From assembly GCA_022241785.1 (NCBI GenBank), contig JAKOMP010000004.1, forward strand, positions 93,358 to 144,850: a stretch of 51,493 nt of DNA, written 5' to 3'. Shown here piece by piece: positions 43,417 through 51,493 of this stretch. Below the pieces are notes generated by a model, which was not told the DNA's origin, searched no databases, and was given only the letters and a program-made list of their open reading frames with translations. The DNA is from Cyanocohniella sp. LLY. GTDB lineage: Bacteria; Cyanobacteriota; Cyanobacteriia; Cyanobacteriales; Nostocaceae. The first letter of the stretch is position 1; each line of letters opens with the position of its first letter. The position numbers were made by a program, and so were the translations under genes.

Positions 43417-43632
43417 TTAAGAGACTACTTGCCACCAACCGAAAGCCGGGCCAATAAAACGGATAGTTAACCAACCAACAACCATAGCCCCAATACAGAA
43501 CCAAGTTCCCCGAGTAGTCCATTCTATAAACAAGTCGGCTTGGGTTTTGGTGATGGGAACCCAAGGTAAGATGCGAGACTCTTGACCGTAGTTTTCTTTC
43601 AATGTACTTTTACGACGCTTTGCTTCACCCAT
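43417..43632 (-). CDS. DUF2839 family membrane protein
   Basis: A 71-residue protein read from ATG 43632: MGEAKRRKSTLKENYGQESR, then ILPWVPITKTQADLFIEWTT and a transmembrane segment TWFCIGAMVVGWLTIRFIGP. This is the DUF2839 family of cyanobacteria and some algae. The MGEAKRRK start is highly typical, so the longer frame to 43695 is rejected. Function unknown. Confidence 0.85.
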   Translation of the reverse strand: MGEAKRRKSTLKENYGQESRILPWVPITKTQADLFIEWTTRGTWFCIGAMVVGWLTIRFIGPAFGWWQVVS

Positions 43633-43880
43633 AATCAATAATTCACAATTTAGTTGAGGTTTTGATTTTAGGGACTGCCAAACAAAAATATCCAAAAATT
43701 GCTTGTATGGTGAGCATCTTACCTACTAATCACGAAGAATGGGCAGGATGCCGATTTCACAAGGTGGGATACTTTTTTTGGTGTTCCCTAATTGTGGCAG
43801 TTAATATAGTTGTACCAAAATCGATAATAGCGTTTGCTTTTAGGCGATCGCACAGCGGTTGACAAAACGTAAATAGCCAA

Positions 43881-45440
43881 CTAAGCCGAATCTTCTGCAC
43901 TCGGATGGGAAAACAGACTGGGATCGAGATAGTTAATCCGGGCTAGAGGGCTGAGAACAGCCAGAACTTGAGCGCCATAACTACGATTAACTACACGACT
44001 ATCAAGTAAAGCCACAATACCTTGACTTTCGCGGACTGGGGCGATCGCTCGTTGTAATTCATTTAAAGCTGCTGGTAACAAGAATAGTCTAAACCAATCT
44101 TGATGCGATCGCTTGTAATGAGCAACTCTACCAGCCACCAGGGGATTTTCTAAAGATGGTAAGGGCAAAGTGGCAATAATTAACAGATGGGGTGCAGGTA
44201 AGACACTTTGATGTTCTCGCCAAAATTCCCAACCACTAATCAAAATGCCATTTTCATCCAAACAAGTTTTTTCCACCTGTACCCGTGAACCAAATTCCGA
44301 TGCTAAAACAGCCCCTACCTGGGCCTTGAGTGGCACATCTCCTACCAATATCACCGTTAATCCTGGGGCTGTCGCACTTAAACACAGCAGTGTCCGGACT
44401 TTATGAATAAAAGCAGCTTGAAATTCTGGGGTATTGGGTAAAGGTATTTTATGAGGTACATATAACTGAATCGCTGAACCTTGGGTATCAGAAGAAAACT
44501 TCAAACAAGTGACATCATCTAAACCCAAACGCTGACGGAACAATGGAGCCTCAGTTTCCAGTTCTAAGGCGCTACCAATTAACACTACTGGTTGTCTTTG
44601 CCAAATCGGTGTCAGAATGCTGCCTAATTCAATGGGGGCATAATTTAGAGAAAATAAGCCTTGACGACGGGCAATTGTGGCCCAAAACAGAGGTGGAGGA
44701 GATAAAGGAGCGGGATTTTCTGTAATCAGGGGAAATTGCTGCCAGAAATGCTGCCAAGGTTTTGGAAGTTCTGGTACTGATGCCAATTCTAAATAAAGTT
44801 CACTTAAAATCTCTACTTCTGACTGGGAAATTAAATAGCATTCATAGGGATTAGCTGGATGCTGGAACAGTTCGTGTGTCAGTTGTGTCCTTGCAGAGCG
44901 AATTACCTCGGCTTGTTGGGGACAAGCCAACATTAGTTGATCCCAGTCTTGGGGTTGAATAGTTTGGGTTAGTTGATCACGTACCCAATCTTCTAAATCA
45001 TCCACTCCATCAATAATGGTGGGAATACCTGGAGGAAAATCATCAGCAGATGTGATTTGCCCCCGCAACCAAGCTTGGGGGGTGGTTAGAAGTAGTCCTT
45101 GGAACTCAGAACCGGGCCAAGCGTCGCCGGTTCTAATGGGTTTGTTAGCTTGTAACCACGGCTGGAGACGAGGAATTTCTACTTTTAATAAACGTTGCTG
45201 TACTGATTCTGGGGCGACAATAATTACAGGGCCATGCCACATTAAAGCCGATGCGACAAAACTGGTACGATATCGACCTTGATAGCCACAAACCGCCCCG
45301 ACTTGAATTAAGGCACTCCGTCCTAAACGCAAGGCGCGTGCTACCAATCGTGCCATCGTTAAATGATGGGGCCAGGAAGGAAACCCCGCCTGCGATCGCA
45401 GGAAGTTATGTAGTGACAAATGAACTTCAGCCTCAATCAC
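43881..45440 (-). CDS. DinG/Rad3-like helicase-related protein with degenerate ATPase motifs
   Basis: A 519-residue protein from GTG 45440. The C-terminal part (LLIIATLPLPSLENPLVAGR, then WFRLFLLPAALNELQRAIAP and IVALLDSRVVNRSYGAQVLA) is the helicase C-terminal domain of DinG/XPD-type proteins, with the QRAIAPVRES motif VI region. The N-terminal Walker A position reads GYQGRYRTS, without Lys, and the DEAH position reads IIDGVDDLED. It is shorter than DinG (about 700), and the iron-sulphur Cys cluster is not seen. It is likely inactive as a standard ATPase, perhaps a structural or DNA-binding relative. Confidence 0.7.
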   Translation of the reverse strand: MIEAEVHLSLHNFLRSQAGFPSWPHHLTMARLVARALRLGRSALIQVGAVCGYQGRYRTSFVASALMWHGPVIIVAPESVQQRLLKVEIPRLQPWLQANKPIRTGDAWPGSEFQGLLLTTPQAWLRGQITSADDFPPGIPTIIDGVDDLEDWVRDQLTQTIQPQDWDQLMLACPQQAEVIRSARTQLTHELFQHPANPYECYLISQSEVEILSELYLELASVPELPKPWQHFWQQFPLITENPAPLSPPPLFWATIARRQGLFSLNYAPIELGSILTPIWQRQPVVLIGSALELETEAPLFRQRLGLDDVTCLKFSSDTQGSAIQLYVPHKIPLPNTPEFQAAFIHKVRTLLCLSATAPGLTVILVGDVPLKAQVGAVLASEFGSRVQVEKTCLDENGILISGWEFWREHQSVLPAPHLLIIATLPLPSLENPLVAGRVAHYKRSHQDWFRLFLLPAALNELQRAIAPVRESQGIVALLDSRVVNRSYGAQVLAVLSPLARINYLDPSLFSHPSAEDSA

Positions 45441-45544
45441 AAGCTTTTAATCCCATACAAAGTGACTTCTACTTCCAATAGCCCCATTTCTATTATGTTG
45501 TCATTAAGTTATTAGTCATTAACAAACACCAATTACCCTAAATT

Positions 45545-46507
45545 ATGCCAACTTACACAGGAATCTCCAGCGAAGCCTTCAGACATCCACTGGATCGCCA
45601 AGCCGAGCAAGCTTTACGCAATTTACCGGGTTTTGATTTAATAGCTCGTAAATTTGTGGAATTTGTCTACGAACGCCCTCAGTTAGTCTATCTAATGGGC
45701 AACGCCATCCAAGTAGGGCCACGCCAATATTCCACTATTTACCATATGTTTCGTGAATGTGTGCGGGATTTGGACATTTACCCAGAACCTGCACTGTTTG
45801 TCGTCCAAAATCCCCAAGCCAATAGTTATGCTTTGGGGCAAGAAAATCCTTACATAGTCATAAATACAGGGATACTAGATTTACTCGACGCAGCCGAAAT
45901 TCGGGCGGTGTTAGCCCATGAACTGGGGCATATTAAATGTGGTCATACTATTTTAATTCAAATGGCGATGTGGGCGATGAATGCTGCTTCTGCCTTGGGA
46001 GAATTAACCTTCGGTATTGGCAATTTCGTATCTCAAGCCTTGATTTATGCCTTTTTTGAATGGCGGCGCAAGGCAGAGTTAACCGCAGATCGGGCTGCTT
46101 TGTTAGTCATGGATGACTTAAATACTGTGATGTCATCAATGATGAAAGTATCTGGCGGTAGTATCAAATATGCCCACGAATGTAGCTTACAGGAGTTTAT
46201 GAAACAGTCAGAAAGTTATCACTCATTAGATGAAGATGGACTGAATCAAGTTTATAAATTCCTGATTTACAACGGCTCTCAGGGCAGTATGTTGAGCCAT
46301 CCTTTCCCTGTGGAGCGTGTCCGCTACTTACAAGAGTGGGCTGTATCAGAAGAATATCAGCAAATTCGCCGAGGCAATTATCAGCGATCGCCTGCATCTG
46401 GTGCAGTAAATGTGGCAGCAGAACCTTCCGCTGAAGAAGTGGAAACTTTGCGTCGCCAAATTGAAGAATTACAACAAGAAATTAACAAAATGAAAAAATC
46501 CGAGTAG
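45545..46507 (+). CDS. M48 family zinc metallopeptidase
   Basis: A 320-residue protein. The active site is HELGH (His125, Glu126, His129), with the third ligand Glu178 in the later helix (RRKAELTADRAALLVMDD). The N-terminal part (GISSEAFRHPLDRQAEQALR, then YALGQENPYIVINTGILDLL) is typical of cyanobacterial HtpX/Ste24-related peptidases. Two hydrophobic segments (about 135-170) could be membrane-associated. A Ser/Ala-rich linker and a C-terminal coiled coil (VETLRRQIEELQQEINKMKK) follow. The likely role is membrane protein quality control, by family. Confidence 0.9.
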   Translation: MPTYTGISSEAFRHPLDRQAEQALRNLPGFDLIARKFVEFVYERPQLVYLMGNAIQVGPRQYSTIYHMFRECVRDLDIYPEPALFVVQNPQANSYALGQENPYIVINTGILDLLDAAEIRAVLAHELGHIKCGHTILIQMAMWAMNAASALGELTFGIGNFVSQALIYAFFEWRRKAELTADRAALLVMDDLNTVMSSMMKVSGGSIKYAHECSLQEFMKQSESYHSLDEDGLNQVYKFLIYNGSQGSMLSHPFPVERVRYLQEWAVSEEYQQIRRGNYQRSPASGAVNVAAEPSAEEVETLRRQIEELQQEINKMKKSE

Positions 46508-46527
46508 CAGCCTGACACCTCCACCAA

Positions 46528-46543
46528 GCCCGCCTGTGCGGGC
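46528..46543 (+). terminator. GC-rich hairpin after the M48 gene
   Basis: A 6-bp all-GC stem gcccgc/gcgggc with a ctgt loop lies 21 bp after the stop codon. There is no T-run, so termination ability is uncertain. Confidence 0.35.
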
Positions 46544-46794
46544 GGAGATCCCCACACTTTTGTCGGGTAAGCGTCTTACCTATTCAAACAGGCTGTAGCA
46601 GAAATTATCATTTAAGATTCCCTGACGTTGGATAATACTTTTTGGGTGGACTGCTTCTTTTGTGACTAATACAGGTTCAAAAAGCACAAAGCTACCATCT
46701 TTTTAGAGATGGGACAAATCCATACTCCAAAATTCAAACTTGCAAGTTGCTGGAATATATTTCCACGTTAAATTTGATCTAGGCATTTCTCAAT

Positions 46795-47223
46795 ATGGCA
46801 ATTCACCTTACAAAATGGCTGTCTGTGTTCGCTAATATTCTGGCCCTTGTGATCTTCATTCCGGGAATTGCCTTAGCTGCACCAGTTCAAATCCATGCTG
46901 TTCCTAGTATTATTTTTAGTCCAATAGCCAGTATTCCTACTGTCTTAAACTCATTTACGGAAATTGACCTGACCCCCCAACAACAGCAACAACTCCAGGC
47001 TGTGCGTCAGAGAAGAAATCGGGAAATCGGTGCAGTATTAAATTCATCTCAGCGTGACCAACTAGCTCATAGCCTGCGTGCTGGTAATGACATTAACCAG
47101 GCATTAAAAAAAATAAATTTGCAACCAGAACAGCAAGACTTAATTAAGGCGATCGTTCAATTTACTAACCTGAAAATGCAAGCGATCGCAACTCGGCATT
47201 TGTCACAAGTGGGACAAAATTGA
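46795..47223 (+). CDS. periplasmic Spy/CpxP-like small helical protein
   Basis: A 142-residue protein with a signal peptide (cleavage after ALAA, about residue 29) and a helical mature part: IDLTPQQQQQLQAVRQRRNR, then LNSSQRDQLAHSLRAG and LQPEQQDLIKAIVQFTNLK. The LTPQQ motif and helix arrangement recall LTXXQ/Spy-type periplasmic proteins, though similarity is weak. It is a single gene with a HIP1-like site near its end and the STRR array immediately after. Confidence 0.65.
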   Translation: MAIHLTKWLSVFANILALVIFIPGIALAAPVQIHAVPSIIFSPIASIPTVLNSFTEIDLTPQQQQQLQAVRQRRNREIGAVLNSSQRDQLAHSLRAGNDINQALKKINLQPEQQDLIKAIVQFTNLKMQAIATRHLSQVGQN

Positions 47224-47238
47224 CTAGCTTTCCCCATT

Positions 47239-47270
47239 CCCCACTCCCTACTCCCTACTCCCTACTCCCC
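47239..47270. repeat. Short tandem heptanucleotide repeat (ctcccta)n
   Basis: About four copies of ctcccta, the reverse complement of the tagggag array at 12561-12616, lie 16 bp after the stop of the preceding gene. Both arrays follow stop codons closely. Confidence 0.8.
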
Positions 47271-47359
47271 AGTTTGTGACATGGTGTATTTCTCCAAGCG
47301 ATCGCCTTGTCAACTTTGCCAGCATCTATAATGAATCTTGCCCTCTTTAGTTCGTTAAC

Positions 47360-49045
47360 ATGTCGGAAGAAGATATCCGTGCGGCTAGGCTGGAAAAAGT
47401 CAACCAACTCAAGCAGCTAGGATCTAACCCCTATGCCTATAGTTGGCAATGTACACATCACACAGCCCAATTACAAGAAAAGTTTGCTGATTTACCCAGT
47501 GGAGAAGAAGTTGATTTAGATGTTGCCGTTGCTGGACGCATTATGGCGCGTCGCGTTTTCGGTAAACTGGCTTTTTTTACCCTGCAAGATGAAACTGGTA
47601 CTATTCAACTTTATCTAGAAAAAAATCGTATCCAAGAATGCATGGCAGATGCAGATGCCGATGCCTTCGCTCACCTCAAACAACTCACAGATGCAGGTGA
47701 TATTCTGGGAGCCAAAGGTACTATTAAACGGACTGAAAAGGGCGAGTTATCTGTCTACGTCAAACAATACAGCATCCTAACAAAATCCCTGTTGCCGCTA
47801 CCCGACAAGTGGCATGGGTTAACAGATGTTGCTAAACGCTACCGTCAGCGTTATGTTGACTTGATTGTCAATCCCGAAGTGCGGCAAACTTTCCGCCGCC
47901 GCGCCCAAATTACTGCGGGGATTCGTCGCTATTTGGAACAACAAGATTTTCTCGAAATTGAAACGCCTGTTTTGCAAAGTGAAGCGGGCGGTGCCGATGC
48001 GCGTCCGTTTGTCACCTACCACAACACTCTAGAAATGGAGTTGTATCTACGAATTGCTACAGAACTCCATCTGAAGCGATTGATTGTGGGTGGATTTGAA
48101 AAGGTGTTTGAATTGGGGCGGATTTTCCGCAATGAAGGAATTTCCACAAGACACAATCCCGAATTTACCTCAATTGAGGTTTACCAAGCCTACGCCGACT
48201 ACAACGATATGATGGCGTTGACAGAGGGAATTATTACCACTGTGGCCCAAGAGGTACTCAGCACATTGCAAATTACTTACCAAGGGGAAGCTATAGATTT
48301 ATCACCACCTTGGCGGCGGGTAACAATGCATGATTTGGTGCAAGAACATACAGGCTTGGATTTCAATTCTTTCTCAACTTTAGAAGAAGCGAAAGCAGCT
48401 AGTAAAAATGCTGGACTTCACGGTATAGATGATTGCCCATCCATCGGCAAACTGTTGAATGAAGCCTTTGAACAAAAAATCGAAGAAACATTAATTCAGC
48501 CTACCTTTGTCATTGACTATCCTGTAGAAATTTCGCCCTTAGCCAAGCCTCACCGGAGTAAGCCCGGTTTGGTAGAACGGTTTGAGTTATTTATCGTTGG
48601 GCGCGAGACTGCTAACAGTTTCTCAGAATTAACAGATCCCATCGACCAAAGAGAACGTTTAGAAGCCCAAGCCGCCAGAAAAGCTGCTGGCGATTTGGAA
48701 GCCCAAGGTGTAGATGAAGACTTTCTCACAGCCTTGGAATACGGTATGCCGCCTACTGGTGGTTTAGGTATTGGGATTGATCGGTTAGTCATGTTATTAA
48801 CTGATTGTGCCAGTATTCGGGATGCGATCGCCTTTCCGCTACTCAAGCCTGAAGGCAGCGTTATCAAAGAATATCGCTATGATGCCAAATCTCAAACACT
48901 GACTATTGAATTTGATAGTGGAAGTGTTTACGAGTATTTCAAAGTACCTCCTAGCGTCAAGGAAGATTTAGACAATGCACCGTCTAAAAGCCAATACTTT
49001 AACAAGTTCATTAAAGGTAAATTTAAGTATGAACAATTGAGTTAA
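47360..49045 (+). CDS. lysS: lysyl-tRNA synthetase, class II, with C-terminal KTSC domain
   Basis: A 561-residue protein. The N-terminal OB-fold ([20 protein letters not shown], then [15 protein letters not shown]) binds the anticodon. The class II core has motif 1 ([18 protein letters not shown]), motif 2 ([20 protein letters not shown]) and motif 3 ([16 protein letters not shown]). It charges tRNA-Lys. After residue about 500 an extra 60-residue KTSC domain is fused ([34 protein letters not shown]), a small domain named for this fusion whose role is unknown. A hairpin terminator follows. Confidence 0.95.
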   Translation: MSEEDIRAARLEKVNQLKQLGSNPYAYSWQCTHHTAQLQEKFADLPSGEEVDLDVAVAGRIMARRVFGKLAFFTLQDETGTIQLYLEKNRIQECMADADADAFAHLKQLTDAGDILGAKGTIKRTEKGELSVYVKQYSILTKSLLPLPDKWHGLTDVAKRYRQRYVDLIVNPEVRQTFRRRAQITAGIRRYLEQQDFLEIETPVLQSEAGGADARPFVTYHNTLEMELYLRIATELHLKRLIVGGFEKVFELGRIFRNEGISTRHNPEFTSIEVYQAYADYNDMMALTEGIITTVAQEVLSTLQITYQGEAIDLSPPWRRVTMHDLVQEHTGLDFNSFSTLEEAKAASKNAGLHGIDDCPSIGKLLNEAFEQKIEETLIQPTFVIDYPVEISPLAKPHRSKPGLVERFELFIVGRETANSFSELTDPIDQRERLEAQAARKAAGDLEAQGVDEDFLTALEYGMPPTGGLGIGIDRLVMLLTDCASIRDAIAFPLLKPEGSVIKEYRYDAKSQTLTIEFDSGSVYEYFKVPPSVKEDLDNAPSKSQYFNKFIKGKFKYEQLS

Positions 49046-49067
49046 GGTACTTAAACATATAACTAAC

Positions 49068-49098
49068 ATGGTGCGTTATGGCTATCCTGGCGCGCCAT
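49068..49098 (+). terminator. Hairpin terminator after lysS
   Basis: A stem atggtgcg (49068-49075) with cgcgccat (49091-49098), one G-T pair, is followed directly by a run of T. It lies 23 bp after the stop codon. Confidence 0.65.
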
Positions 49099-49150
49099 TT
49101 TTATGGCTCAAACTTTGATTAGCTTAGTTGCACTCACTTATTCTCTATGA

Positions 49151-49197
49151 TATTCCTTATGAGGAATAAACAGATTGACATTCCTCATAAGGAATAA
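49151..49197 (+). promoter_or_regulatory. Twin palindromic operators before the toxin-antitoxin genes
   Basis: The 16-mer ATTCCTTATGAGGAAT at 49152-49167 and its exact reverse complement ATTCCTCATAAGGAAT at 49180-49195 are each near-palindromes with attcct/aggaat half sites. They lie 20-64 bp upstream of the GTG start, over the expected promoter. This is where an XRE-type antitoxin would bind to repress its own operon. Confidence 0.75.
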
Positions 49198-49215
49198 TAT
49201 ATTGTGAGGTAGGAA

Positions 49216-49620
49216 GTGAATTGGAATTGGGAACTGTACCAAGATGTCAATGAGGAAATCCCCAAAGATTTACTTGCTTTTTTCATTCGCATGATTCCAC
49301 CAGAGGAACAACCAGAGAATCCACCAAAGCTATTACTGAGTGCTTCCGAAACAAAGCGTCTGCAAGTTAATCTCGGCTACCTGTGTAATAAAGGACTGTT
49401 ATCACTTACCAGTGGCATTTCTGAGAAACTGGAAGATGACTTGTATGAGTTACGTATGACTAAAAGTGAACACAATCCCCGGTTTATCTTAACTGCTGCT
49501 ACTCCTCAGAAGTTTATTGTGTTGCACGCCTTTATGAAAAAATACGACGGCGCTATTAAAGATAGAGACAAAGAACCTGCAAGAGTGAGATTACGTGAAT
49601 TGCAGCAGAGGGAACAGTGA
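49216..49620 (+). CDS. HigB/RelE-like toxin of a toxin-antitoxin pair
   Basis: A 134-residue protein starting with GTG 49216 (gaggtagga upstream). The C-terminal half LYELRMTKSEHNPRFILTAA followed by KFIVLHAFMKKYDGAIKDRD matches the RelE/HigB (Gp49-like) mRNA-interferase fold. The N-terminal 70 residues are an extension absent from the shortest HigB proteins. Its stop codon overlaps the antitoxin start (TGATG), and the toxin-first order is typical of higBA. Cleavage of mRNA at the ribosome is the expected activity. Confidence 0.75.
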   Translation: MNWNWELYQDVNEEIPKDLLAFFIRMIPPEEQPENPPKLLLSASETKRLQVNLGYLCNKGLLSLTSGISEKLEDDLYELRMTKSEHNPRFILTAATPQKFIVLHAFMKKYDGAIKDRDKEPARVRLRELQQREQ

Positions 49621-50342
49621 TGAAAAAGCCTAATTTTCAAGCTTGGTTACAGCAAAAAGTCAGCGAAGATCCAGAAGTGATTTTGGCGGGTAAGTTAGAG
49701 TACCTGCGTCTATATCTAACAGATGCCATGCGGGAAATACGTAATAAGGCAGGATTGACTCAGGCGCAGCTAGCGGAAAAACTAGGAGTTAAGCAAGCTG
49801 CCGTGTCTAAATTGGAGTCGGCGTTAAAGGAACATGAGTTGGAATCAGTGTTGCACTATTTACACGCGCTAGGTGCTGATTTGCTGGTAGCTGTGAAAAA
49901 AGAGGATGAATTATATCAAGCCAGCGATAACGAAGGTGTATTACTGGTAGATGTCCCAGATGTAGTTGCACAAAAGGCATTGGCGGCAAACATGAGTGTA
50001 CGGGAATATGTTTGTGCTGCAATTGAGAAGTTTTCTAGTGAGGATGATGGACTGAGAATAGCTTTGGTAAAACTGCTAGAAAGTGACGATTTGGTAGCGG
50101 TGAAAGTGAGAGAACGTTTAGGTACAAGAACAATTCAGGAAGTTGCTGTTGAGTTGGAAAAATGTCTGAGTCTTTCGGAGGAAGAAGACCGGATTTTTGC
50201 TGTCAAAAATGTTTTGGTTGCTAATGTGGCGTGTGGAGAAAGTAATCGCGGAACTAGTGATGAAATTGATGAAATTGAGTTTTTGGATTTAGCAGAAGAA
50301 TTTCTAGACAAGTTCAAGGAATTTTGTGAGCGGTATAAATAA
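49620..50342 (+). CDS. XRE-family antitoxin/regulator (HigA-like), extended
   Basis: A 240-residue protein from ATG 49620, which overlaps the toxin stop. Residues about 38-95 form a Cro/C1-type helix-turn-helix (AMREIRNKAGLTQAQLAEKL then GVKQAAVSKLESALKEHELE). It would repress the operon through the twin operators and neutralise the toxin. Beyond residue 100 lies an unusual extension of about 140 residues, acidic and helical (VVAQKALAANMSVREYVCAA, DEIDEIEFLDLAEEFLDKFK). Plain HigA is about 100 residues, so this extra part may bind another protein. Confidence 0.8.
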   Translation: MKKPNFQAWLQQKVSEDPEVILAGKLEYLRLYLTDAMREIRNKAGLTQAQLAEKLGVKQAAVSKLESALKEHELESVLHYLHALGADLLVAVKKEDELYQASDNEGVLLVDVPDVVAQKALAANMSVREYVCAAIEKFSSEDDGLRIALVKLLESDDLVAVKVRERLGTRTIQEVAVELEKCLSLSEEEDRIFAVKNVLVANVACGESNRGTSDEIDEIEFLDLAEEFLDKFKEFCERYK

Positions 50343-50377
50343 ATCCATAAACCAAACTCATAAGCAGGAATTTATTC

Positions 50378-51295
50378 GTGGTGAAAGAAAAACGCCTTGA
50401 TGCTTATTTAGAGCTAATATACGAACTTCTCCAATCTTCTAAGGGACAAGAACCGGGAATTTTAGAGGTTCATAAAAACCTGATCGATGCTGGTTTAGTA
50501 GAAACAATGAAGCAGGTAGCGGCAAAACTAGTGGAGCAGGGAGACGAAGAAAATGCCATTTTTATCCGTAAGGTTGCTGTTACAATTTCCGCTACCATAG
50601 GTAAGCCATCGTCAGCAGAAACTTATGTAGAACTTATTCAAATGCTCTTACAAGCAGTTAGTAGTAGTCATGCTGAACCACAAGTCGTTTACCCATTTCT
50701 GCAAGCTAACCTAGACAAACTTGATGATGCATTTTCTTGCTGCTTGAAGGCTTGGGCTATAAATATTTTATTTGAAGAGAGACTAATCCCAGCAGAAAGT
50801 TTAGCAAGTGATATTTTTAATTTCAGTAACCTAATGGCTGAGTTTTCATTAGGGAGTAAAGCATCAAATATAGAAATTGCCATTGTGGGCTATGAGGTAG
50901 CTCAGACTGTCTTTACGCCAAAAGCCTTTCCCCAAGAATGGGCTATGACTCAAAACTGTTTAGCAGCTGCTTATATCCAGCGTATTCGAGGATATAAAGC
51001 CGAAAATATAGAAATTGCTATTATTGCTTTGCAAGAAGCTTTGCAAGTCGTCAACAGAGAAGATTTTCCCAAAGAATGGGCTACAGTCCAAAGCAGTTTA
51101 GCTGCTGCCTATATCAAGCGTATCAAAGGGAACAAAGCTGAGAATTTGGAAATGGCTATAACTGTTTTACAAGCAGCTTTAGAAATTATTACCCAAAAAG
51201 CATTTCTTAAAAAATGGGCTATTATTCAACATAATCTAGCGGTTGCTTACCGTGACCGAATCCGAGGGAACAAAGGGGAGCATCTCATTTTTTGA
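50378..51295 (+). pseudogene. TPR protein of the CHAT-associated type, truncated by an insertion sequence
   Basis: The frame starts with GTG 50378 (gcaggaa upstream), 35 bp after the antitoxin, so it may be the third gene of that operon. Residues 1-165 are helical and of unknown fold. From about 186 there are 46-residue TPR-like repeats with FPxxWAxxQ...LAxAY...RIxGxKAEN (for example DFPKEWATVQSSLAAAYIKR). In cyanobacteria this repeat type usually precedes a CHAT protease domain. After RIRGNK (about 51274) the sequence enters an ISKra4-type element and stops at 51295, so any CHAT domain is lost or lies beyond the window. Confidence 0.7.
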
Positions 51296-51493
51296 AGTAG
51301 CTCAAACCGATAATAATCCATTGAGGTAGGCACAACGATGAGCAAGGACTTGAGGCACATTTTCGCGCTTCCATTGCGCTCCAGAAATCTTAGTTCGACG
51401 GTCAACTTGTTTAACGGCAGATTCAACCGACCCAGAACCAATTGAACAAATTTCCTCAGCTTGATGGTATTCGTAATTGATAATGCGCTGGCG
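51276..51493 (-). mobile_element. ISKra4-family insertion sequence, one end
   Basis: The element begins near 51276, where the TPR repeat pattern breaks and the sequence gggagcatctcat starts. It runs past the window end. The other end, its target duplication and any remaining host gene part are outside the window. Confidence 0.75.
51302..51493 (-). CDS. ISKra4 family transposase, C-terminal 63 residues
   Basis: The minus strand from 51493 reads RQRIINYEYHQAEEICSIGS then GSVESAVKQVDRRTKISGAQ and WKRENVPQVLAHRCAYLNGL, ending at TGA (51302-51304). The G-S-G-x-V-E-S-x-V-K-Q block holds the last acidic residue of the DDE site, and RRTKISGAQW is characteristic of ISKra4 transposases. The frame is intact in the visible part; the rest lies outside the window. 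Confidence 0.9.
   Translation of the reverse strand, partial: RQRIINYEYHQAEEICSIGSGSVESAVKQVDRRTKISGAQWKRENVPQVLAHRCAYLNGLLSV

Overview
The window looks like chromosomal DNA of a filamentous, Nostocales-type cyanobacterium. The evidence is the many HIP1 octamers (GCGATCGC), 7-nt short tandem repeats, several dispersed palindromic repeats, and cyanobacteria-specific genes: sasA, CRR7, DUF1815, DUF2839, DUF2854 and DUF3493. Housekeeping genes are present (ppk1, dxr, lysS, one tRNA-Thr). Both window edges cut through transposases of different families. All family names come from reading the translated sequence; no database search was run.

Left part (1-11.3 kb): an IS4-like transposase fragment, a nested palindrome beside a Fur-box-like sequence, a DUF3493 gene, tRNA-Thr(CGU), a decayed vapBC pair facing a truncated M42 peptidase, and a class II aldolase gene overlapping tail to tail with a PEP-CTERM GDSL esterase. 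Then follow an SLH lipoprotein, three leftward surface-sugar genes (GT25-like, polysaccharide pyruvyl transferase, GT2), and an exported-protein gene broken by a 115-bp repeat and an in-frame TGA.

Middle (11.3-31.3 kb): the circadian kinase gene sasA, a GGDEF response regulator, CRR7 (a 182-bp MITE sits at its stop codon), DUF2854, a receiver-only regulator and ppk1. Next is a leftward block of about 8.3 kb: a large PPC/ELWxxDGT protein, two small exported proteins with fimbrial-type C-termini, a PapD-like chaperone and a large usher-like protein. It reads as a divergent chaperone-usher surface-fibre locus, which is unexpected in a cyanobacterium and is the most interesting part of the window. 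An orphan HicB-like protein carrying the second MITE copy, a histidine kinase and a DUF2267 protein follow.

Right part (31.3-51.5 kb): a nested pair of mobile repeats, an exported repeat protein, an exported TPR protein, a sigma-like protein, a membrane-anchored glyoxalase-fold protein, a polysaccharide deacetylase, a GT39 glycosyltransferase, dxr, a hotdog thioesterase, DUF1815, DUF2839, a DinG-like protein with degenerate ATPase motifs, an M48 peptidase, a periplasmic small protein and lysS with a C-terminal KTSC domain. The window ends in a HigBA-like toxin-antitoxin pair behind twin operators, followed closely by a TPR protein of the CHAT-associated type that an ISKra4-family element has truncated.

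Working together: the sugar-transfer genes, SLH lipoprotein, deacetylase, GT39 and the chaperone-usher-like locus all concern the cell envelope. sasA, the GGDEF protein and the other two-component genes are signalling. The toxin-antitoxin remnants and repeats mark accessory, turning-over DNA between conserved genes.
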